Positions 30,238-41,652 are shown, counted from the stretch's first letter. The stretch: 64,000 bases of DNA from Lasiodiplodia sp. COLG20 (GCA_009801085.1 VNWV01000006.1:1984001-2048000); one strand, 5' to 3'. Program-made: numbers and translations. The notes: generated by a model from the letters alone, not told the origin.

Positions 30238-30919
30238 TCAGACGTAGTATCTGCGGGAGCTGTGGTGAGAGCGGCGCGGGCTGCTCGAGTAGCCGTAGTC
30301 GCGGCTCCTGGGACGGTGGCTGTGACGAGAAACGTGCGTGGTGCGCTTCACAACGACGTCATGGTCACGGTGGTGGCGGTGCACCAAAAGAGCGAGGAGC
30401 TGGGCGGCAGAGTCAGTACTGGGTTCAGCAATTGCACATCTCGAAGCGACTTACGAAGGAGGTGAAGAAGAAGATGCAGTTCATGATGCCGAAGGCGAAG
30501 CAGGCCTTGAGCATTGAGCATTCCTTGTTCGGGTGGAACGACCATTCGGTGTTGATGGTGAGGCCAGGACCGCCGACGACTCCGAGGGTGATGTAGTAAG
30601 GGTCCCTGCTGAAGTTATTGCAATTGGCGCTGGCGATTCCGCGCAGCTCGTAGACGGCAGCGATGAAGAGGCCGAGGAAACCCAGGTCAACCAGAGCGAC
30701 GAAGAGGGCCGAGTAACGAGCGCGCGCGTAAGCGACCAGCGTCGCAATGCACCATGCTGCGCCGAGCACGGATGCGATGAACAGGATCAGGATGAAATCC
30801 GGGGTGAGGGCATTCTGGGAGACGTAGCCGTGGACGAACCAGGCGAGCATGCCCAGAGTGGGAATGAGGGTGAGGATCTGGAAGATCCGGGTCGAGATGA
30901 AGAGCAAGCTGGAGAACAT
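30238..30919 (-). CDS. MARVEL-domain-like four-helix membrane protein
   Basis: Two exons (30919-30455, 30399-30238) give 208 residues; intron GTAAGT to CCCAG, phase 0. Four hydrophobic helices are visible: SLLFISTRIFQILTLIPTLG, ILILFIASVLGAAWCIATL, ALFVALVDLGFLGLFIAAV and LKACFAFGIMNCIFFFTSF. This is the layout of fungal MARVEL proteins, and the RIFQ motif of helix 1 is typical of them. The C-terminal exon is a basic His/Arg/Ser tail (KRTTHVSRHSHRPRSRD, then SSPRRSHHSSRRYYV), probably cytosolic. The open frame extends upstream without ATG (TTG at 30934), so ATG 30919 is chosen. Likely plasma membrane or vesicle-associated. Specific role unknown. Confidence 0.82.
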
Positions 30920-32757
30920 GGCGACGGCGATCAACAGCGAGGTCGGGAAGTTGAGCTGGGTTGAGGCGCGACAGTCGACGGGAAAAACAAAGGCCTGCGG
31001 TGGTTATATGCCCATCGGGCAGCAATGTTTGCTAGAGGAAGAGGGATGCACCCAGTAGGAGGTTAGGCACGGCAATGCGACGGCAGTGGAGGAAGAAAGC
31101 TTTGTATTTGGGCGGGACAGTGACGTAGCACTAATAAAAGGCCGCCAGCAGCGTCCAGACCAAGATTTTCGGCGGAGGCTGCAGGCGCCGAACAAACCGG
31201 AGGGCGGGCAAAGAGAGGGCTGGGAGGAGGCTGGCGAACAACTGGTCGCGGCGTGGAAGCGAGGCTGCGCGGGCTGTGAGTGGTGGGCGGCCGACGGGAG
31301 AGCTGCTGCGGGGGGAAGCTCAGGCGCTCAGGCCCGCCGCTGTCACCTCCACATCACCCGAAACCAACCACCACAAACGTCGCGACTCTGCTAACATTGC
31401 TTTTTCCCGGCTGCGCGACTGCCGCAAGTCAGGACCCCGTCGCACTGCCGTCAGCTCGCTCCTTTCGCTCGCCTGCACCATGGGCGGTGCCGAGCTGCGA
31501 CGAGCCCGCCTCTCGCGCGCCGAGCGGCTGACGCAGGGCTGCCGTCGCATCACACAGCGTTTGCGTCCCGCCCTGGCCGGTGAATAGCTCGCCGCTGAAA
31601 CACGGCGGCACGCGTCACCCGCGGCGACATGACGAGGTTGAGAAGGCGCGACGAAACAGAGGATGCGGTGGTAATGATGGCAATTTGTTTTGCGAGGCAC
31701 AGCGCGCTATTATATGAACGCCACCGTTAGACGACCCTGCGCGATCTCTGCCGAACCGGCGGGAGCGAACGCTAGAAGCCGCGGAGACATCCCCTTTCGT
31801 GGTAGGCTGCCGGAGCCCGGCGGACGCACCGGCACGACACCATGCCGCTCTGGGGAATTCCTTATCGCACCCACTCAGCGCTCGCCCTCTGCAGCCCAGC
31901 GAACAGCGCTGCGTCGTCGCGACTCGGCTCCGCGCACTGGCCTATTTGTGCCTGTCCTGCGCCGCATGGCCACGGCCAGCCCGTGTTGGTGCCCTGTCAG
32001 TTATCACGCATATTGGATGCGGTGGAACGTTAACCTGCGAATTCGAGCGCCACGCAAGGGATTTCGCCGGCCTCATATACATCTTGGCCCACTCGATCCG
32101 CTGCGCGTGCTGCTCTTCTTCATCTCGTCGTCGATCGTCGTTCTGCTTTCCTCTTCCCTCTCTCTGCCTGCCTGATCGCCCGACGGGCGGCACTCCCCCG
32201 GACTTGTTTCAGCCTTGTGCTGCTAACCATAAACCCAATTCGGCCCTCATCCTTCCCACTGGTTTCGCCGTCTGACTCGACCGTCATATTTTAACCTCAT
32301 ACCACCTGTCTCTCAGTAATAAAAGGGCCTGCCCTCGCTCCTTTTCACGCCTATTTCCCCTCGGTTTGGACGCGTGCTCCTCGTTTTGGCCCCAATTGAA
32401 CGCAGCCCTCTTCCTGCATCCTGCGAGTTCATTGCATAAGCAAGCATATACATTGGCATCCATTCCGCCGGAAACGGATTGAGCCTGCTCACGAATCCAT
32501 GCGCCTCCCTCGAATTGGATCTTCAGCATTGTTTGAATTCATGTGATCTGCTTCCATCAGGCTGCCAATGCTTCCATTTCTTGGCCCCACCGAAAATCAT
32601 CGCTCGAGCTGATAAGCCTTCCTCGCCGTCAGCCGACCGTGCCTCAACTTCATATTGTTGTGAACTTGCACTTTGCTCCCTCACAATCGCTTGGTAACTT
32701 CGGCCTTTCGGTCGGACGGCTGAATCAGGGTTGAACGACTAAAAATAATCCGCGACC
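30920..32757. other. 1.8-kb divergent promoter region
   Basis: Lies between the MARVEL gene (leftward) and the large DUF8004-like gene (rightward). GC-rich then pyrimidine-rich toward the right, consistent with promoter and long leader. Open frames at 31276-32275 are overlapping and unconvincing. Confidence 0.5.
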
Positions 32758-35700
32758 ATGTCGGGTCGCGGCGCAACGAGCCGCAAGGCTATCAAGAAGA
32801 ACATCGAAAAGACAGAGAAGAAAAAAGAGGCGAAAGACTTTGCCGAGGAGCTCGCCAGACCTCCTTCGGAATCTGGCTGGAATCTTCCCATTCGAGGCAC
32901 CTCAACACACCGTCGGGGATCCTTCACCGCAGCGAGCGTCAGCACCCACAGTTCCGACAGATCGAGGGGAAGCGATAAGATCAGAGCTGCCACTCCCGGC
33001 CTTTTCAGCACAGATCCAAAGGACCCTAAGAAATATGCGGTCAAGGGAAAGGAAACGGCGGCCCCGAGAGGTCGCGGTGGTGGAGTTCCGCTCAAGACTG
33101 CACAGTCGACTGCCGAGACACATCATTCAAACACCAGCTATGAATCCGACCTGGCTTCTCCAAAGGGTGCGCCGCCGCATCTTTCATCCCGGGAAAAGGG
33201 CTGGGCAAATATGAGGATTTGGCATGGAAACGGACAGCCAACCCAGCGATGGAGAGGATTCGAGCATGTGAGTGGATTGCGTTCTTTCTGTTGTATATGC
33301 GGCTGATCAATTCAGGATACCGACATGAACATGCCCTCCGGGAATTGCCTGGTCTATTTCAGCGAAGACAGCAATAGCCATACCGAAGCCCGCCCCATGC
33401 TACGCGTCCATGTCGAGAAACTTCAAGAGGCACGGTCGTCCTTTTTGAGCAATCTCGTCACATACGGCGAAGTTGACCAGGAGGACTACTCTCCACCGCC
33501 GAGTATCGCGGGCTCCGCCAGCTCCCCGCCAGCCTACCCTCTGACTTCGTCCAATCTGGGCTATCTCGACGAAGATACAATATCATCCGTAAGAGACATC
33601 CCGGATCGTGTCATGTCGCCCACTCGACAAATGGCTCCTCAATCCGTGCGGTCTTCGGAGAGTACCTACGGAGGAAATCCACTGTTGCGAAATCCTCATC
33701 TTGCAGCTTTTCCAACACCGCCTCGTTCACGCACTCAGAGCGACGTTGCATCTTCGGCAGATTTGAGTAATCAGGAGGTCGAGGTCACGCACGAAATCTG
33801 GTTCCCTGCACCGTCGTACATCAAAACCCCTCATGCACAACGCCGGCACCACCTCGCAACCAGAAACTTCCTCGCTCTGCTGTACAACAAGCCCATCGTT
33901 GGAACCGATCTATTTGAAATGCTGTCAGAGCTTCAAATGGTTATGGATATCATGTACGAACTGAACGAACCCAACAGACGTCCGAACGTTGCCGCAATAA
34001 TCGTTGATTACGTTGTTGGGAGACGCCTTGACGATGTCAGAGGCAGCTTGACGAATGCGCTCAGCTTGCTTGCCTGGAGCGAGAAGCTGGATGTTGGCTG
34101 GGACCAAGGTTATCTCGAGTCATTTGTTCACGCAGTAGGTATGCTGAATCGCAGCTCTTTTGAACGCCCGGAGTTCAAGAGACTCTCGCCTGTGACACGA
34201 CACAACCTCGAGAAGGCGTACAACGGTATGCAAATCAAGGTATTAAATGCAGAGGAAAAACTCAGCACTTTCTCGTTCCCGGATCTTTGGCATCTACCCA
34301 ACGTCGTCGCCAATAGCCCTGCTTTCAGGTCATCGGAGGCTTTCCGCGGTTGGCTCAGGCGATATTTCACCCAGAAATACGAACAATGGCCTCCAAATAC
34401 CAACCAGCACGGACATTGGATCACCAGGGAGCTTATCCAGAAGCTCCAGGAGGACTTTGGTGCTATTTACGACATTCTCGTCAACCGCGACATCATCTGG
34501 ACGGATAATGAGGCTCGCCACACGCGAAGGTGGGAAATGGCGAGCAAGACGGCCATGACGGACATATTTTCGCCAGATCTGCCAGGGATGCCGATCACAG
34601 ACATGCTCATCAGCTTCGACAACCAGCACGCCTATCTACATATCCCGCACCCATACCCGCTTCTCCCACGCCGGGTGTCTTCGCTCACCGCCGCACCGGC
34701 TAAGAAGAAGAACATATTTGGCATTGGGAAGAAGGAGAAGGTGGTAACCGCACGAGATCCTTCTGAGCAGATGAAGATCTCGCTGGCGTTCGGCGATGCA
34801 ACCAACATCAACAAATTGGGGATGATGCTTGAAGGTAAGTTTTCTCTGTTGTCTGACACTGTCTAAGCCCATTCCATCTTCTCCTCCAGTCCTTTCATTT
34901 TACATGACACAAGCAACACGGGAACTAATCATCTCCGCCTCCATTTTTCCAGCCAACGACCTCCGCGACGAATTCCTCGAATACGAAAAGTCCGTCGCCG
35001 CCGAGCTCCGCGACGTGCCGGCCGCCGACGCGCGTCTGGGCCGCTGGCTGCTGCTGTACGGCATCCTGCAGGTCCTGTCGACCCTCTCGGTCGACACCGA
35101 GGGCATCAAATATAAGCCAGCGTCATCAGCTCCCGAAACTTCATACTTCCTCTCCCCCTCGCTCGACAACTGCCCCCCGTGGCCGCCTTCCCGCAGCCTC
35201 ACCGGCACCCGCCGCGTCCCCTCGGCCGTGTCCGTTCGCGAGGCTTCGCAGCGCCAGAGCCACTGCTGGGTCGCGCCGCTGAGGTGGGAGGGCAACAATG
35301 CGGACGTCGCGGTGGAACTGGGGGCGGAGGGCGCGATTGGGGTGGCGGTTGGCGGTGGCGATGATGGCGGGAGGGTGAGTCGGGCGGGTGAGCATAGGGA
35401 TTCTCCTCCCGGGCCGTTTCCGCCGCCGGCAGCGTCGCCGCCGCTGCGAGGAGGTGGTGGTTTTGGCGGTGGTGGTGGGCATCATCTCGGTGTTGAACAG
35501 CAGCAGTACGGTCACCACCAGCGTATCTCCGAGCTCGACGGCCGCCTGCTCAACGACCGCGACCGCAAGGTCCGCATGCACCAGTTCGAGCAGAAGTTGC
35601 TGGCGCAGCGCCGCGAGTTCGAGGAGTACGAGATGCGCTACGGCGGGCTGCGCGAGCGCGTGATGGGGCAGCAACGGAATGAGTTGTTATTTCAGCAGCA

Positions 35701-36094
35701 GCAGCACCACGGCGATCATGATGATAACGGGGGTGGCAGGGATCATCACCGCGATGATGACCATGATTTACTTCCTCCGCCTTTGCGCTCGCCGCCGCTG
35801 TCGCATGGGAGGCGTGGCGGCGGGGAGAAGGAGTTTGGTGCCGGTGGCGGGGAGATCATGAGAGGGAGGGGCCCCGAGCGGAAGGAGTATGGGGGAGGCA
35901 ATGCTAGGCCGGACGTCCCGCTAAGGAGCCCGCTAAGGAGCCCGCCTGGGTCGAGGGGAGGGGGCGGTGGTGGGTTGGCGGGGGGCAGGGAGAAGGAGAT
36001 GCCGAGGCGGATGATGGAGTACTTCGTCGATGACGATTCGGTCGAGGCGGAGGGGGAGAGGGAGGGCGAGTTTTTGCCTGGGTATGCGAGATGA
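32758..36094 (+). CDS. Large conserved fungal protein of unknown function (DUF8004-like)
   Basis: Three exons (32758-33267, 33316-34834, 34953-36094), 1056 residues. Introns GTGAGT-TTCAG (48 nt) and GTAAGT-CCAG (118 nt), phase closed. The first 170 residues are Lys/Arg/Ser-rich (RKAIKKNIEKTEKKKEAKDF). A globular core follows with NCLVYF, EIWFPAPSYIKTP, NFLALLYNKPIVGTDLFEML, GWLRRYFTQKYEQWPP and MLISFDNQHAYLHIPHPYPL. This matches the style of a Pezizomycotina-restricted family I place tentatively as DUF8004. The core resumes in exon 3 (DLRDEFLEYEKSVAAELRDV; RLGRWLLLYGILQVL). The C-terminal 250 residues are Gly/His/Pro/Gln-rich and disordered, with a coiled-coil-prone stretch (RKVRMHQFEQKLLAQRREFE). 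No signal peptide. Function unknown; possibly scaffold or signalling. Confidence 0.85.
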
Positions 36095-36374
36095 TTGGGG
36101 TGTTGGTGGGTATCGTGGGAGGATGGGGGACGGGGACGGGGAGGTCTTGTGCTGTGTTTGCGTTTGGGCTGGACGGAGGGACTTTTGTGTGCGTAATACC
36201 CCGTGTTGTTGTCGTCGTCTGTGGGGCGGAGGCGGAGGAGCGTGCATTGTTCGTCCTTGTGACAGCTACATCATTGTTGTGTGCGTTGTTACGGTCATCA
36301 GAGTTTTCTTTGTTTGTCGCTTGTTCGCATTGCTGAGCATTTGGTGGGGTTCGGCTGGCTTGCTTGCTTGGATA

Positions 36375-36443
36375 GTTGCCGCCCCAGGGATATAGAAAAG
36401 TTATCTTGATTTGCATGGACTTGCGTACAATCGGAATTATGGA
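36375..36443. repeat. Diverged direct repeat, copy A
   Basis: About 69 bp beginning GTTGCCGCCCCAG and containing CTTGATTTGCATGG. It matches 37905-37973 in the same orientation. Most differences are transitions, as expected from old RIP. Confidence 0.6.
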
Positions 36444-36688
36444 GCCAAACACTCAACGGGGAAGGATGCTTTGTCTTTCCGAGTTAGGATGCGATATTCT
36501 GCTCTCGGTGGCACAATAGACGGCACGTGATGGGAGGCAGTCTTTGGCCGGATGGCTAGACCATGGCAGCGGCGTCTTGACTTCCGTAGCGGCGGTGGCA
36601 AAATGTCGGGCTTCTTCTACCCTGCTTCTTGGTTAGTACAGTCCCCTCTTGCAGCCGACGGCGTGTATTTGTTTTTTGCTCATGTCAA

Positions 36689-36769
36689 GGGTAGCTGAAG
36701 CTATCGTCCGGATGAGAATGTCGAATTTTTAATTCTACATACACGTCCGGACGATAGCTTCAGCTACCC
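36689..36769. repeat. 81-bp palindromic repeat, copy 1
   Basis: Two 24-bp arms are exact reverse complements (left arm starts GGGTAGCTGAAGCTATCGTC). The 33-bp centre is also nearly self-complementary, so the whole unit can form one long hairpin. Sequence upstream (36636-36688) also matches 57242-57302, so the family is longer than the palindrome. Confidence 0.85.
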
Positions 36770-37040
36770 ACATGTGTTACTTATATCGAAGGTGAGCGAC
36801 ATGCTGCCTGACCGATGGCTTGGAGAAAGGTTGCGAAAGCCTCGGAGGCTATGGTGTGTTGGTAATAGATGCGGCGTAGACAGTGAGGAATTATGCCGTA
36901 CCAAGCGAGACGAAGCCGTGGTATCTTAGTGCGCTGAAAATGGGGCCGCCGGTGACTTTTGCAGTGCTGTGGGTGACGTGGAGGGTTTTAGCATATATGC
37001 TGGGCTAGTGGGTGGCATCGGCGTCACCAGCAGTACCATG

Positions 37041-37219
37041 GGCTCTTGTAGCTTAGTTGGGGGAACAGGCAAAAGCGAGGACTTTTGACTCCTACCTCGG
37101 AGGAACCCGAAGTGAACACCGAGGGTGTTCGAATTCCGTCACTGGCATTGGTTGTCTCACGTACTAGGGGCGTTTTCCAAATGGTCACCCTCGGGTAGCC
37201 CATCTTTTTTTTTTTTTTT
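37041..37219 (+). repeat. tRNA-like, possibly SINE-derived stretch
   Basis: TAGCTTAGTTGG (37049-37060) matches an A box and follows a tRNA-like GGCTCTTG start. GTTCGAATTCC (37127-37137) resembles a B box with one extra base. A T15 tract at 37205-37219 could end Pol III transcription. No clean cloverleaf forms. The same T15 is alternatively the poly(A) of the minus-strand relic, so the two readings compete. Confidence 0.3.
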
Positions 37220-37865
37220 CGGCTTCTCCCAAAAGCCGTAAGAAAGCTCTTCAGGTCAGAGTTGGGGTACCTTTGCAGGAGTTCAGTGATGGTTGCCACG
37301 TCTTGGGGGTAAAGTGTCATGTTGCCAGGGCCTGGGGCGGGGGTGGAGTCTGTCTTCGCGTCCTCCTTGGGAGCCGCTACTCTTCCGCTCGCTTGACGTA
37401 GGCCCGTAGGGTGGTCTCCTCTGAAGGCTTCTTGATGTGATGTCGGAGCTTAAAGACGAAGGAATTGTGCACCTGAATCAGCTGAGCGTGGGTGGAGGAG
37501 ATACTGGCGTCTTGGGCCAGGTCGACGCAGTCGAGGATAAATTTTGCGACCGGTGTCTTCTCTCGCACGTCCCGGAATGAATAATACATTGCCGAGAGTT
37601 GGCGTTGAGCCTCGTCTGGTTCCCTCTTGTAGTGGGAAAGAAGTGCCTTCTTCCAGCGGTCGATACGGGAGCCATGCCTGAGGTGCGTGTGGTCTTCAGG
37701 AAGCAATCGGGAAAAGAACCAGGCCTGGGCGGATCCACGAAGACATTTGTGAAGCCCGCGACGGATGGCGTCGAATTGCGTAGCTTCGCCTTCAGCTTCG
37801 GCGGCGGCGATGAAGGCGCAAACAGACTTGTGTATCAATACTTGTGTTTTTCTTCTTTTTCGCAT
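37205..37865 (-). pseudogene. Gag-like retrotransposon relic ending in a poly(A) tract
   Basis: The minus-strand frame 37865-37377 reads as a retrotransposon gag-type segment: GSAQAWFFSRLLPEDH, WKKALLSHYKREPDEAQRQL, FILDCVDLAQDA and FKLRHHIKKPSEETTLRAY. This is the pattern of the capsid-like domain in fungal LTR-element gag proteins. After a stop, another frame continues (VATITELLQRYPNSDLKSFL) into A15 at 37219-37205. No zinc knuckle, protease, reverse transcriptase or LTR is visible. The genomic A tract suggests a truncated copy reinserted by retroposition. It is broken by at least one stop or frameshift and has no plausible complete product. Confidence 0.65.
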
Positions 37866-37904
37866 CTTCTCTGTTGTTGCTACACGGTGGCGGGTTTTCC
37901 GTCT

Positions 37905-37973
37905 GGTTGCCGCCTCAGAGATGTAGAAAGGCTGTCTTGATTTGCATGGTCTCGCGCTCAGTCGGAATCACGC
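37905..37973. repeat. Diverged direct repeat, copy B
   Basis: Matches 36375-36443 (see that entry). Together the copies bracket about 1.5 kb holding the palindrome and the gag-like relic. Confidence 0.6.
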
Positions 37974-38578
37974 AATACAATTGATGCTGAATGAATGAGC
38001 ATAGGTCAGATTGACAAACGAAAGTCATTGAGAGCATCTTTACAGTCTCATGGCACTCCGTATCATTTATTGCAAACAGTACCAAGCACGCGTTGCCTAC
38101 CGCTCACAGCTTGCCTGATTTGCCCGGCTTTCCCAGGATTGCTCTTACGCTTGCTACCAAGCATGGATTTTGCCCCGATCAAACTGGTGCTAGCTAAGCT
38201 TGCTTTGCGGTAGTATATTACCCTTATCCGCGGCATTCATAGATAAAGCATTTTCAAGTGTTCATCAAGACCAGTAAAGACGAGATCAACGCGTCCAACG
38301 ACCACCTCTCTTTCCTTGACGAGCATTGCGCTCCTTCCTTTCGAAGGGACTCGGGCGCAGCGACAAGTAGCTTTATAAAGGGTTCAAATTTACACTCTGG
38401 CTTATATTTTACCTCCACCTCGTCCTCTTTTCTTCTACACGACCTACCATGCCAAAGAAGCCTCGCAGGACGGTACCGCAGCCAGCGTACCATCGTGCCT
38501 CGGCAAGGTTCTTGCCTATACCGCACTAATCACCCTCACCGCCGGCGCGCGCCCGTACAGGCTCACTCTCACACCAAG

Positions 38579-39412
38579 ATGGCGAAGAAAAAGTCCAGAA
38601 GCAAGCCAGCTGGCCCAAGAAAGATTCAGTACGTCTTGAAAGAACTGACGGAAAAACAACTTGTCGACACCGGATACCCTGAGAGGAAGCATGTCAGATC
38701 GACGTGCGCGGGAGAATGGATGCCGAGCCACTTGGACCCCCCGAAATTCGATCATCCGAACGGCATTCCCCTACTGCTGTCGCTTCGGAAGTGCCACTCA
38801 AGCAGCAAGAAAAGGAAGCTTCCCAAACCGTTTCATCTCTCGCGCAATCCGCAATTCCCACATCCTCACCATCCTCGCTACATCATCCTCTATCTCCAGA
38901 ACCTGTCAGCCGCCTCCACAACAACAACGTCGTCTTCGGCTCCCATTCACAAAACGAAGCGTGCAAAAAGGGCGGCAAGTATATACCCCATCTGAGCAGC
39001 TTAGCGATGCATGGCCGGTATAGCTGCGGATCATCCGAACACATTCGAAGACACCGTGCTGCAGATAATCAACGGGCTTGGAATCAACCGTGATGACGGA
39101 TCTCTCTGCTGGGAAATTTTGAAACAACGAAGCCACGAAGAGTTGGCACAGCAGATATACGAGCTTACCGAGCCATCGTCGAAGAGCTTATCGTCATCCG
39201 GAACTACTGTCCCCAAATCGATGATCTGCTGAAATTGCCTTGGGTTGACACAAGACCGGGGCGCCTACGGTTGCCTGATGGTTGACTGGTACCGCCCCGA
39301 CGTGATGCATCCTGGGCTTTTTGTGCCGCTTTCTGAGAAGAGGGCAGCTCTTCAGAAGGACTACATGTATATTAAAGAGGGCAAACGGAGGAAGCTGGAA
39401 TATTTGGAGTAG
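38579..39412 (+). pseudogene. Frame-broken gene upstream of the first RNase H-fold gene
   Basis: No single frame spans this region, yet protein-like sequence runs through it with repeated switches between two phases. Segments: a basic start MAKKKSRSKPAGPRKIQ (38579 on), a Ser/Pro/Glu-rich segment (about 38716-38970), a helical stretch with FEDTVLQIINGLGIN and SLCWEILKQRSHEELAQQIY (39040-39160), then EELIVIRNYCPQIDDLLKLP in the other phase, then MVDWYRPDVMHPGLFVPL to a TAG at 39410-39412. Some switches could be read as unusual introns (a GC-AG pair near 38971-39048 keeps phase), but the distance between the last two is too short for any intron. A decayed gene is therefore the simplest reading. 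Family not recognised. Confidence 0.45.
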
Positions 39413-39900
39413 GAGAGGCTTAGGGAGAGGGCCCATTCGGAAGAGACACACGATGGAGAGAACAAGAGACGGACGACTAAGAAATGAAACATTGTAGGGT
39501 AGATGAAGCTCCTGTCCGGATGGGTTTGTTCACATTCCGTGATCAAACAGTTATAAACCTAAGCCGCGGCCAGGTATAATCCAATGCAATAAAGTACTTC
39601 TGGCATCGTGTGGTCGAGGTAGTATGGCCAGGCCTTGACCATCTGTTCATTGTTGGAAGCTTCTCTCTCCCAGAAGAGATTAACCCATCGTGATTACAAA
39701 AGCGGCGTGCCCGGCCTGACAAAATAGCTACCGCTGCCTACGGATCGTTCAGCACATGACTTACTTGTAAGTTGACCGGAAGTCTATAAGAGACATGATT
39801 GACGTAATTGGCAATCCGGTAAGCCACGGTGGACATTCACAGCCAGATTTCAGCTCCGAACTGGAAAGGTGGAAGGGTCGTGCGCCCACACAGCGGGTTT

Positions 39901-39908
39901 TATATATC
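39901..39908 (+). promoter_or_regulatory. TATA box of RNase H-fold gene 1
   Basis: TATATATC about 80 bp upstream of ATG 39989. It sits inside the longer open frame, which argues that upstream Met codons in that frame are not used. Confidence 0.45.
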
Positions 39909-39988
39909 AACGCGCGACACCATTCCTCCTCCACCCACCGCCTTCCGACCACCGTCCGACTACCGTCAGCGCGCTCGCGCCATTCAAC

Positions 39989-41020
39989 ATGGCAGAGGAC
40001 GACATCCTCGACGGGGCGGTCGGCCCACCGGATCCGCCGTCACACAGCACATCTACAACCAACACCGACGAGCCAAACCTCACTCCGGATACCTCCCGCA
40101 CTTCCCTCAAGAAAAGGAAGAGGAAGAGCAAAGCTCGCAGCTCATCCAATCCGGCCAGCGGCAATGCCATCGACAGGCCAGCGACTCCCCAGCCGCACGA
40201 AGGAGAAGAAAAGCCGCCGCCGCCGCCACCACCTCCCCCCTCTCCCATTTCGCACGGCCATCCAGACCCGCCGCGCCCGCCTCTCGGCAAGATCCAAGGC
40301 AAAGTCATCGTCCTAAAAGACAAGGCCGAGGTCCTACGCTTCGCGAAAAAGTACAGCAACCGCCGCGACGACGAACCAGGCGCCACCGCCGCCAGCATCC
40401 TCCCGCTCTTCACCGACGGGTCGGCCTCGCACCAGGTCAACGACGCAAACGACCACTTCTGCAGCGCCGCCGTCGTGCATCGCGCGCACCCGCAGAGCGA
40501 CGACTGGCTCGAGCACGGCTTCGCGCTGCTCGTGACCAAGACCAGCCAGAACGCCGAAGTCTTCGGGCTGGGCAGGGCCCTGCGGGTGGGCAAGGCCTAC
40601 ATCGCGGCGCACCCGGAGATGCAGATACACACGCTCTACATCTTCACCGACCTGATGACCTTCCTGAAGACGCTGTGGAAGATCGAGGCGGGCATCTGGG
40701 ACGTCGTGGACCGCGCGTTCTTGGAGGAGTTCCTGGCGCTCGACGCGGAGCTGGCCGAGGCCGGCATCCACGTCGAGTACCATTGGGTCCCGAGCCATAA
40801 CGGCGTCGAGGGCAACTGCAGGGCGGATAGGACGGCCAAGAGGCATAGGCCTGATATCCTGTACCCGCACCTCTTCAGGACGCTGTCGCGTGTGACTAGC
40901 AGGCAGCAGAAGCACAAGGCGCGGGCGAACAAGGAGAAGAAGAGGAAGAACGATGAAAAGGAGAGTGCGGGAAATTCCAAGAAAGGCAAGAAGAGGGCAA
41001 GACTAGACTCCCAAGAGTAA
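39989..41020 (+). CDS. Solitary RNase H-fold protein 1
   Basis: Intron-less gene for 343 residues. Start chosen at ATG 39989, because a TATA box lies within the in-frame extension. N-terminal third is disordered: acidic start, KKRKRKSKAR (nuclear-signal-like) and a nine-Pro run. The type I RNase H domain follows with its catalytic set in order: Asp143 (PLFTDGSASH), Glu190 (QNAEVFGLG), Asp221 (LYIFTDLM), His270 and Asp280 (WVPSHNGVEGNCRADRTAK). The tail is very Lys-rich (NKEKKRKNDEKE). Such domains normally sit inside LINE or LTR polyproteins or cellular RNase H. Here it stands alone, with no reverse transcriptase. Possibly cleaves RNA in RNA-DNA hybrids in the nucleus (inference). Palindromic repeats follow at 41299 and 41653. 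Confidence 0.85.
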   Translation: MAEDDILDGAVGPPDPPSHSTSTTNTDEPNLTPDTSRTSLKKRKRKSKARSSSNPASGNAIDRPATPQPHEGEEKPPPPPPPPPSPISHGHPDPPRPPLGKIQGKVIVLKDKAEVLRFAKKYSNRRDDEPGATAASILPLFTDGSASHQVNDANDHFCSAAVVHRAHPQSDDWLEHGFALLVTKTSQNAEVFGLGRALRVGKAYIAAHPEMQIHTLYIFTDLMTFLKTLWKIEAGIWDVVDRAFLEEFLALDAELAEAGIHVEYHWVPSHNGVEGNCRADRTAKRHRPDILYPHLFRTLSRVTSRQQKHKARANKEKKRKNDEKESAGNSKKGKKRARLDSQE

Positions 41021-41298
41021 GCAACACTATTGTTGCGGTGCTGTGGCAGCGGAAGGCGTGTAGAGAGAGGACCTTTTATTCAGTTGCTTGCAAGGGCAGG
41101 ACTGCTGGCCGAGGCTTCCGCCTGCCAGATTGGGTTTTTGCAAGCATGGAACATGTCGGGTATAAAAATGGCTTTTCTTAGATAGCTTTTAACACCGACA
41201 ATTAACTTTCCTTTGCTTCTGCTTGTACGGACCTCATCGGCGCTGCTCTTTGCCCCCTGCTAGGAGGTCTAAAGAAAATGAATAAAATAAACATACGT

Positions 41299-41379
41299 GG
41301 GTAGCTGAAGCTATCGTCCGGACATGAATGTAGAATTAATAATTATACATTATCGTCTGGACGATAGCTTCAGCTACCC
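41299..41379. repeat. 81-bp palindromic repeat, copy 2
   Basis: Left arm identical to copy 1. The right arm differs by one C-to-T (TCTGGACGATAGC). Same 81-bp length. Lies about 280 bp after RNase H-fold gene 1. Confidence 0.85.
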
Positions 41380-41652
41380 ATGGCATGAGGGAATTATGAA
41401 ATTCATCCAAAGGTTGATGCAGAAGAACATTCAAACTACCATCTCATCGCCATGTGCATCATCTCTAAGCTTTTGGATCCTTGGCCGCTCCGATCGCTCG
41501 GGTCGATCCGTTGGCGATCATAGGGTCCTTGACCGTTGTCCTGGGCCGGGTAGAGGATGGACAAGAAACTTCCTTTTTGGAGAGTTTGAATAGAAATTTT
41601 GCAGATACAGAGGTGTTATTGTTGAAGGATAGCGTAAAATTGGTCATTCTAT

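Larger units (their letters stand above)
36095..38578. other. Repeat-rich region downstream of the DUF8004-like gene
   Basis: Contains one 81-bp palindrome (36689-36769), a tRNA-like stretch, a gag-like relic ending in an A tract on the minus strand, and two diverged copies of a sequence near 36375-36443 and 37905-37973. No intact gene is visible. Confidence 0.6.

Noticed and set aside
40000..41020. RNase H-fold gene 1 as the tail of a LINE reverse transcriptase
   Set aside because: No reverse transcriptase or endonuclease motif is found upstream in any frame, and the gene has its own TATA box, ATG and N-terminal region.
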